Shown here: positions 55,801 to 64,000 of the stretch, piece by piece
How positions within the stretch are numbered: position 1 is the stretch's first letter
Layout of the letters: the number at the start of each line of letters is the position of its first letter
NCBI GenBank assembly: GCA_002946415.1
Contig: NJPS01000013.1
Coordinates: forward strand, 1,488,001 to 1,552,000
DNA length: 64,000 bases
Direction of reading: 5' to 3'
From: Rutstroemia sp. NJR-2017a BVV2
Lineage: Eukaryota; Ascomycota; Leotiomycetes; Helotiales; Rutstroemiaceae
The notes under the pieces: model-generated
The model's input: only the letters and a program-made list of their open reading frames with translations
The model's database searches: none
What the model was told of the DNA's origin: nothing
Program-made: the position numbers and the translations under genes

Positions 55801-58348
55801 GGTCTGAAGTGGGCAGGCTTCGGTGATCCGTGTCGAGCTGTTGTTATCATGCCATTGCACGCGACTACCGGAGAATCTATATTAGGGTTTCTAGTCATGG
55901 GAATAAACCCAAGAAGGCCCTATGATGATGATTACAGTTTGTTTATTCAGCTTATATCACGACAGCTGGCAACTTCAATGGCATCTGTTGTTCTTTTCGA
56001 GGATGAGATACGCAGAGGCCAGCGAGCAGCGCGGTTGGCTGCTCAGGACCGTCAGGAGGTGAGTTCAAAGTTTCAAAAAATTACCTCTTGGCTTATACTA
56101 ACTTTCAACTATCAAGTTGTCGGAGCTTGTCCACCTACGAACGCAAGAGGCGGTAGAAAGCGAGAACAGGTTTACTCGTATGGCTGAAATGGCACCGGTG
56201 GGAATATTTATCGCAAACGCCCAAGGTGAAATTATGTTCTGTAATGATACCTGGTGGTGAGTGGTCTCCCAAGCAATACTTTCTCCACTTGCACTGACGT
56301 ATTAAGGGAAATATCGCGGCATCCTCGATCAGCTAATAGCGCCAGGTCCTGGATGGATAGTATCAAAGATGAAGATCGCAATGGGGTTCGCGCTGTTTGG
56401 AATAAGCTCGTTACACAGAAAGTTGCCGTAACCCATGAATTCCGGTTCAAGGCTCCGTGGCAAAATGGGACTACCACTACAGATACTTGGGCTTTGATGA
56501 GCTGCGCGCCCTTGACCGACGATAACAACCTCAGAAGCATATTTGGCAGTATTACCAATATTTCGCATCAAAAATGGGCGGAAGCATTCCAAAGAATGCG
56601 AATGGAAGAAGCAATCGAGCTCAAGAGACAACAGGAGAACTTCATCGATATGACGAGCCACGAGATGCGCAACCCGTTAAGTGCGATTTTACAATGCTCT
56701 GACGAAATTACCAGCTCTTTGACAGCTTCATCCATGAAGACATTAAAGGCTGCATTGCAAAATCACGAGATTTACTTGGATCTTTCTGAGATTGTGGACA
56801 GCTGTCTTGATGCTGCCCAGACCATCTCACTTTGCGCCCAGCATCAGAAGCGGATCGTTGATGACATACTTACTTTGTCAAAGTTGGACTCTGCACTATT
56901 GGTTGTAACACCAGTTCCTACACAGCCGATCAGTGTCGCACAGAGAGCTATTAAAATGTTCGAAGGGGACATGGAAAAGCACGATATCGCTATGGAGTTT
57001 TTAATCGACGATTCCTACAAAGACCTTTCTATTGACTGGGCAAAGCTTGATCCATCTCGATTACTTCAGGTTCTAATAAACCTGCTAACGAATGCGATCA
57101 AATTCACCACAGGACAAGCCAAACGCGCGATAACCTTGCGTATCGGCGCAAGTCGGGTGCGTCCAGCAGGTGACAGTACTGATGTTAGATACTTCCCATC
57201 TCGCTCAAAGGCGGCGAATATGGAATTGGACGACGCAGAGTGGGGTCTAGGCGAAGATTTGTACCTCAAGTTTGCGGTTCAAGATACTGGCCGAGGTCTT
57301 GACAAAGATGAAGTGTCAATATTGTTCCAGCGATTTTCGCAAGCTTCGCCACGCACCCACGTCCAATACGGTGGATCGGGTCTAGGATTGTTCATTTCCA
57401 GACAATTAACAGAACTCCAGGGTGGCCAAATCGGCGTTTCCTCTGAGAGAGGTGTGGGTAGTAGCTTCGCGTTTTATATAAGAGCTCGCAGAGCTGAACA
57501 CGTTCCGGAGATTTCGCCTGTCTCTACACCCAAACTCGCACAAAGATCTCTGCTACAGAATTCAAGTCCTTCTAGAGTCGAACGTCGGAATAGTTTGTCC
57601 GAGAAGGCCGTTCTAGAAGTGTACGTATCATTCTATCATAGCATTCGCGCGAAGACCGTCTCAAACCAGCGTACCCAGACACATTTTAGATTTTCGATCT
57701 GATGCTGACGTTAATTTATAGCAATGCCATTGAAAGAGTGAAGTCGACGTCGAAGCCATCACTTGATTACAAGGATATCACTGTTCTTATTGTTGAGGAT
57801 AATCTCGTGAATCAAAGGGTTCTCCAGAAACAGCTGAACAGGGTCGGCTTTGTTACTGAGACTGCGAACCATGGTGTTGAATGTCTTCAGACTCTCGAGA
57901 AATCTTCGTTCTGGAAAGGTGTGGGAGAAGACGTCGCTAGTAACCGCCTATCTTGTGTATTGATGGATTTAGAGATGCCTATCAGTATGTCTTCATACTC
58001 CCCAAACCTCTGAAGTGTTCTTAGGATTTAGCTGATGCATGGATTTTTAGTGGACGGTCTTTCTTGTGCTAGGAGAATTCGAAATCTTGAATCCGAAGGG
58101 ACGATCGTTCGGCACGTCCCTATTATTGCTGTCACGGCAAACGCACGGCTTGAGCAGATTGAAACAGCAATAGCTGCTGGAATGGTATACATCAAAGCTG
58201 GTCGAGAATTATTGGAAGCAAAAAGGCTAATACTTGACAGGATGATGTCGTCTCAAAACCATTCCGCATTCCTGACTTGTTACCGAAGATCGAAGAACTG
58301 GTGACGCGATTCAAATCCACATCGATATCAAAATCACAGATTAGCTAA
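52828..58348 (+). CDS. Hybrid sensor histidine kinase with PAS regions and receiver domain
   Basis: Fourteen exons join in frame to about 1455 aa: 52828-53214, 53296-53510, 53663-54524, 54670-54688, 54738-54793, 54974-55175, 55236-55339, 55440-55605, 55661-56058, 56117-56256, 56307-57620, 57722-57984, 58051-58184, 58241-58348. Order: disordered N-terminus; a PAS-like sensing part (IYNEAYILLAGQKHPNLMGK, FSWSIIPLVGEDGSVVGLYN); a GAF-like part (FLVMGINPRRPYDDDYSLF); a PAS (GIFIANAQGEIMFCNDTW); H-box FIDMTSHEMRNPLS (His968); N-box LLTNAIKF; G-boxes QDTGRGLD and YGGSGLGLFISRQL; then a receiver with LIVEDN, phospho-acceptor Asp1370 (LMDLEMPIMDG) and the VVSKPF lysine. All catalytic residues are present, so a His-Asp relay through Ypd1-type transfer is expected. 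Exon 4 is only 19 nt. The first three exon boundaries are less certain. The signal sensed is unknown, and I could not assign a fungal HK group. Confidence 0.92.
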
Positions 58349-61042
58349 TGGCTTTTCGCGTCTCGAACCTCGTAGACATTAGAGTCGCAGGACACTCTGC
58401 TGTAAGATTACTTAGTCAATTGTACAGGTACCATCTAGAACCGGGATGGGAGGGTCCAGCTTCTTCTTTACAGCGATACCAGGAGTTTCTGGAGTTTGGC
58501 ACATGGGCGGGAGGATTAACTGGAAAGAGGGCGCCATAAAGAAAGGAACATCATATATTAGATACAGGGTCGAGTAGAGAGAGAGAGTATAGTACGAAAC
58601 AGTACATATATCAATCAACATTTATCAGATGGAGTCTGGGTACTGCAGGGACTTTTACCTCTTGAGTGAATTGTTCATGATTTACGAGCCTCTCTGTTGT
58701 TAATCGAATGCGATCTAGAGCTGCTCTAGTTAGGGCGATGGAGGGAAATGGGAGTGCGATCTACAGAGTAGGGGTGCGTGGGCTCGAAGTCTTAGATGGA
58801 AACAGTGGTGAGAAAAAGAAAACAAATTAGAAAAGATGCAGGCACATACAGTACACTAATCTATATAATTCTGTAACTTATGCTCTTTGACCACTCAACT
58901 TACCTTACTGATTGAGTAATTTCGTCTCATATTCTGACATTTTTTCGTTAGTTGCTCCGCTTAAGTAGCTAAACTATCTATGTATATAAGATGGAGATGG
59001 ATTGCCGCGCGCACGCACTCGGGAAGTGGAAGAAGCTTGGAGTGGATGCTGGTGTGAGCAGAGACAGAGACATGGGATATGGTTATGGACTTATATCGGT
59101 AACTGCTTGGCAGGTACAGTACAGTCAGGTAGGTACGCCCGTTTCGGAAGACATCGGGACGGAACGATCGTAGGTAGCTGAGATGCTGTCTCGCTGTCGC
59201 GCTGTTTCGCTGGCTCCATCCGCCGGGGCGTAGTGTATGAGATCTAAGACAGGTACGGGGCAGTACAAATACTATTAATATACAGATATCTTTACGTGCT
59301 AGGGAGCAAATTATATAATGGTGATACTGCAATCTCGGGATTCTAACCGATCGCAAAATCATAGTTTACCCAAAGCAAAGATCCAGGTGTCGATCAGAGA
59401 GAGGATGGGGTCCCCCTTCTCACGTCAGAGAAATGTTTTTGCGGATGATGCCAGGGACATGCCAGGGACATGCTAGGGGGAGGTGTCTGTGTTTTCTCGT
59501 GGTGGAGCCGGAGGAGAAGAAGAAACTTTGTTTTCCTTCCCAGCGATCAATTGTCCCCTGCATAATACATAATAACGACAGTAATAATATCTTAACAGGT
59601 AAGTTGCATAATTCGTAGCTAAATTAAGCATGGAGAGAGGAGGGGTTCAAATGTGTGGAAATAGCAAAGCCATGTGTGGTCGAGCCGGAGGCTGCTTCAG
59701 CTTGAGGCAGGCCTCCGTCAGCTAGTTTCAAACCTTCACCAAACAAGAAGCCTTCCCGAGCGAGCTACTTTAAAGTAGTAAACTTCAATATAACGTGTTT
59801 CTACGGAATACAAAGTAAGGTTAATTAACTTATTGCCCCCAATGTGTCACGTCATGCCCTTATGGCCTGGGCGCCCCAGTAGTGAATGACATTATTTCCT
59901 CTCTCCTGCTGGCACGACTAGATCCGTACTCGTAGCGTCGTCGTAGATTCTCCTCCAGTCGGCTCGGGGCGTGCAGCTGCGAAAATATGGAAAATCATGG
60001 AATTATCGACTCAGCGCATACTGCCAAGACGTCCCAGAAAACCGAAGATGGAAGCCAAGTCTGGCAACACGAGCTCATATGCCTACAGGGTTACGCATGT
60101 GCAGGGGGCAGGAAGAGGCTCATAGGGTGCTTGGAGGTGGTTGCATACTTTAGCACAAGCATGTGAGCGTAAGTTTACAAGTGGTAGGCTAGTCGTCCAG
60201 CAGCCTGGTACTTTCGCGAGAGGGGTATTTTCATCATCTTGGAAGACCCGCAGCACCAGTTGGTGCCAGCTGCGGCCTGTGAAAAAGTGCCAAAAGTGCA
60301 AAAAGTGCACAAATATCCACAGAATCCGGGGCCGGCACACTTACTTTAAAGTATATCTCCAAAATCCACTTCTGGGCCGTGGGTGAAAGTCAACTTTGAT
60401 GTTAAGTGGGCGGGGGGAACGGGCAGTGGGAACGGGCTGACAGCTAAAGCCTGCTGTACTGATGCATCGATCGCCTCATCCACGCATTTTCTTTAAACAT
60501 CGTGTCACCACCAACATCTATGTATCCATCCGCTGCCTTTCTTCTCCTCTCCTTCACCTGACTTCACTTGACTTCACTTGTTCCTTCCACAAGTACTTCG
60601 TACAATATTTTGCCTGTTCCTTAACGTGAATAGGTCGACTTTCGTTATCTTGTCCACCCATTTCCTTTTGCTGTCTATTGTTTACTCGCACATCTGCATC
60701 TGCATTTACATCTGCATCTTGCATGACCTGCACTGCACATTTAATTGTTATATTACATCGTCTTCACACTCGTTTCGACAACTAACAGTACCGGAAGAGA
60801 ATGAGCATAAACATAAACTAATACATCTTCACGATTGCACCATTGCTAGCATCTATTTCCACTACCCTGAATCCTTTTGCCCACCTACAACTACCGGAAT
60901 CGTCATCTTGCCGTTGTTCCGACACAGATCTTCACTTCCTGAAGGAAGCGCGCCTACGAACCCCGTATGCGTCGTCAAGAACCTCGAAATCTCCACTCTC
61001 ACTCAGCTCGGCTATCACTTTTTCTATCTTCGCAAGCCCGAG
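58349..61042. other. Long spacer before the terminal gene
   Basis: About 2.7 kb without a supported gene. It contains the HK trailer; an 11-bp tandem (CCAGGGACATG twice, about 59450-59471); the palindrome TACTTTAAAGTA twice (near 59766 and 60342); and a CT-rich probable leader (60480-61040) with TTGACTTCAC and CATCTG tandem runs. No RNA gene is recognised. Confidence 0.45.
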
Positions 61043-64000
61043 ATGCACCCAAAGGAGAAACATGGCGGCACGGAGTCGTCACGGAGAAACACTCTCCAGC
61101 GTATGCTGGACCTAGAGAAGAAGAACAAAGTACGTATCACATCCTGCATTTCACCGCCTTCATACTCAAGTGATATGCGCTCATTTTCAATTACTAGCTG
61201 GATCGCATGCAAGCCTCATCGGCGACAATAATTAGCTCACCTACCCGCGATACCTTTTTTCGCGAGAAGATCCCAACGAACCCAAATGTATATTCAAAAC
61301 CTGTCGACCGTCCTGTACCTTTCAGACAAGCAGAACGAGCGATGACTGCTCCAACATTATCCGTTACCATTCCCCCAGCTCAGCCCACGGAACCAACAGA
61401 GAGGGAACCTATAAAGTCGAAGAAAGTGGAGGAAAAAGCGCAACCGCGAGCCGACAAATCTCCACAGCTCGACGGGAATGAGTCGGATGCTTCGTCTATC
61501 TGTCGATCACCAACGTGGGGCGGGGGAGAAGGGAAGCAGAAAAAGGCAGCAAAGCAAGAAGCTAAAGAGATCCGTAAGAAGGAAGAAGAGACGATGAAGA
61601 AGGACAAAGAAAAGGCCGAGAAGGAAAGTCGTGCGGCTGTGCTAAAGCAGAAGGGCCGGTTGAGCAAGCAGCCGCCAACCAACAAGCGTTTAAGCAAAGC
61701 GGCCGCAGCGGTTCCTCCTATCAACCGATCAAGCTCAGAACCTGCAGTACAAGTTTCTCCCGAAATACCAAACTCCAACACAGAAAATACAAGTGGCAGA
61801 CGATCGAGAAGAGCGAGTTTAGATGTTGGAATTCGGAATCTACTTTCTTCTTGGAGATCTTCCAGCGGGACCCGAGGAACTAATTCCCAATCAACCTCGC
61901 CTACCAAAACTTCCCCCACGAAGACCGGTTTCATTGGCGGACTAAGGTTGCAACTTGCCGACGAAGCTGTGCTTCAGAAAGACATCCACATCACCAAACC
62001 AGAGCAAACTAACTCATCTGCAAACAGTGCAAATAAAGTCAGCCGTCCACCTGTCTCACTAAATCATCCCCGTAATCGTGGACTGGACCTAGCTCCCTCT
62101 CCGGGCAGTAACTCCTCTGCTGCAGTTCATTCTGCGCGATCTAGAAGCAACGATTCATTCTATTCAACCAACTCAAAGGAATCTCAGGCTTCTCCAGCAC
62201 TCACTCCCGAATCAGCTATGGGTAGAAATAACCGAACTCGCAAAGCGAGCAACGAGCAAAGGACAGGCCGCTCTGAAGAGCCAACAAGTGGTAAAGCTAG
62301 GTCACAAACTTACGACAACCTTCCTTCTCTGGGGTTTGATTTTGGGTTGGAGAAAGCGCAAACGCCCATGGGAGGCACGCAAGAGAGTCCATATTTCCAC
62401 AATTTCGACACTTCTCCTCAAGAGTTAGCCAGCGGTGACAGTGGATATTTTCCCAGCAACCAACGAGAATATAATACCGGGGAAGATAGAGGCCAATCGA
62501 GGAGTGAGGTACCATCCAAGGGGAGGAATTCGATGCAAAGAACTCCGTCGATTCACGGGGCTCATGGACACTCGCCTAACTCCGGACATATGGGAACGCT
62601 TCCTCAAATCAACACCTATCTACCTGATGAGGGCCAAGATTACCGCATATTCATGGATGGTGAATATACCCCGCCGAACCTCAAACTATCCACCCAACGA
62701 TCCTCCAACAGCATCCAACCAGAAGAAGGCTTGTTTTCGTTTCGAGGAAAAAATTCTCAGAGTAGTAGCCCTAGCCCCCTATCGTCGCCATATAATGGCG
62801 CGAAAGGTGCTGCGGTGCCGGCTGCTTCCAGGCACTCTTATCAGCCTGTCTCATCACCTCCCGGTGCGAATAGTCCAGGTGTACTATCGCAAGAAAAGGC
62901 GCCACGTCCACATTCTACTCTCTCCCCTCTTTCCAGTGGTTTTGATAGCAGAAATATCCTACCAAGTCAAATACGCCGTATGTCAGCAGAGTCCCAGAAC
63001 AGAATGGCGAAAGCGGAGCCATCATCTTCGGAAGTTATTCCATCATCTCAAATGCAGTATGCTCGAGAACCTGTAAACCCTGTCCCACCTCCCAAGCAGA
63101 AAAAGAACCGAAGATCTAGTTCTAGATCTTTCACTGGTTCAAGCGAGGAATATTTGAGTTTGGATGAGCAATCGAACATCACTACCCCTAATGCCTCAAG
63201 GCCACAGTCGTCAAAGGGCTATTTTGCCGGAGTGACTAGTCAGGAAAATACTGTTCGAGGTCGCAACCGTGATACCTCTAGCAAACTCGCGATTCATGCT
63301 GATGCTGAGACCGATTCTGACAACAACACAACACCAACTGGTCATCAGACTCCAGCAGTAGCAGCGCCCATGAATCCTCATGCTTCGAGGGCTTCCGTCG
63401 ATCCAAACACGGCAGAAGGTGTTACAGATCTACAAAGACGTCTCAGTCTATCCAAGTCCTCCTCCACAACCGCTTTACAAGAGGACTTGAATTTCCTTCC
63501 AACTCTCAAGCATCAGCCTTTACGTCCACGCCAAGCCAAACGCCCCAGCAGTTCTTCGGCTTCGGCTCAAAAGAGCAAACCCGAATCTACATATCCTCAA
63601 TATAACGAATCCAAGCAAAGCATCGTCTCCTCTCCCGCTCTCCTCGAAAACGGCCACTCCAGTTCCTCTTCCGGCGACGGCGGTCAGTATCTCCAAACCG
63701 CCCGTCTCAACATGCTTGGTCCGCGCGCAGCCAAGGGAAAGGGCAAATTCGTCGATCCCACTTCGTCGAAAACAAGTCTGCAATCGGTACATGCACAGCC
63801 AATTGCGAAAATGTTCGTCATTTGTTGCGGATGTAAATACTATCATGATATGCCGAGTAAATTGTATGAGTGCATGGCGAGACCGGATAATGTGGTGAAG
63901 GATCAGGATCTAGGGGTTAGTGGGTTGATTAGTACGGCGGTTAAGTGTCCTTGGTGTGGACATGGCATGACGACAAAGTGTTGTGAGGGATGGGCGGCGG
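61043..64000 (+). CDS. Large Ser/Pro-rich protein with C-terminal cysteine cluster (cut by window end)
   Basis: Exon 1 (61043-61129) and exon 2 (61198 to the window end, still open) encode more than 960 aa. The intron is 68 nt with a GTACGT donor. The N-terminus (MHPKEKHGG ... NTLQRMLDLEKKNKLDRMQ) is followed by a Lys/Glu-rich helix (KKAAKQEAKEIRKKEEE), then hundreds of Ser/Pro/Asn-rich, probably disordered residues with RRASLD- and RRLSLS-like phosphosite motifs. From about residue 903 a cysteine cluster appears: FVICCGCKYYHDMPSKLYEC, then VKCPWCGHGMTTKCCEGW at the very end, looking like a zinc-binding module. I know this C-terminal signature only from uncharacterised conserved proteins of filamentous ascomycetes, so no function is given. 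The start is the first in-frame ATG. The stop lies outside the window. Confidence 0.85.

Noticed and set aside
59683..59716. Imperfect hairpin (CGGAGGC...GGCCTCCG) as a possible tRNA or ncRNA
   Set aside because: No cloverleaf, A/B boxes or T-run; a bulged stem only.
60578..61042. Upstream open frame before the terminal gene
   Set aside because: It starts with TTG and has no ATG before 61043; its low-complexity, CT-derived content suggests leader sequence.
61380..61934. 184-codon minus-strand frame opposite the terminal gene
   Set aside because: Antisense of a Lys/Glu/Ser-rich coding stretch, giving typical Phe/Ser/Leu-rich shadow protein.
1..64000. CRISPR arrays, operons or ribosome-binding sites
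   Set aside because: Spliced fungal nuclear genes; no regularly spaced direct repeats of CRISPR form. The tandem repeats found are contiguous.

Overview
The window is nuclear DNA from a filamentous ascomycete (Pezizomycotina). Genes carry 45-80 nt introns with GT..AG ends and CTAAC/CTAAT-type branch points. Families typical of moulds are present (HET domain, Clr5-TPR, fungal NACHT-ankyrin, hybrid histidine kinase, Pal1, Spa2). Single dispersed 5S rRNA genes occur, and one duplicated segment shows C-to-T/G-to-A decay like repeat-induced point mutation (RIP). A Leotiomycete is my guess, but that is inference. All exon boundaries below were read by hand and checked only for reading frame and splice signals.

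Core block 1 (1-9.3 kb): a membrane-anchored fibronectin-III/coiled-coil protein (minus) faces the lipin phosphatidate phosphatase Pah1/Ned1 (plus). Accessory island (about 9.3-28.0 kb): two intact 5S genes, two 5S stubs fused to a shared tail, a duplicated segment with one RIP-like copy, LTR-like and other dispersed repeats, tandem repeats, and four genes of non-self-recognition or secreted type: a HET protein, a Clr5-TPR protein, a small cysteine-rich secreted protein and a NACHT-ankyrin (NLR-like) protein.

Core block 2 (28.0-39.3 kb): USB1 (minus) and PAL1 (plus) are divergent. A decayed GMC oxidoreductase pseudogene follows, then a small-subunit catalase (plus) converging on an SH3 protein of Nbp2/Skb5 type (minus). 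Core block 3 (39.3-64.0 kb): SSU72, the polarisome scaffold SPA2, a PAF-acetylhydrolase-like protein (minus), a 14-exon hybrid histidine kinase, and a long Ser/Pro-rich protein with a C-terminal cysteine cluster that runs off the window.

Functionally the core genes cover lipid synthesis (Pah1), U6 snRNA maturation (USB1), Pol II CTD dephosphorylation (SSU72), polarity and cell shape (SPA2, PAL1, SH3 protein), peroxide detoxification and two-component signalling. They do not form one pathway. The accessory island is the unusual part: immune-like genes sit among 5S-derived fragments and decayed repeats, all four 5S-type loci point the same way, and each keeps a TATA-like box at about -30.
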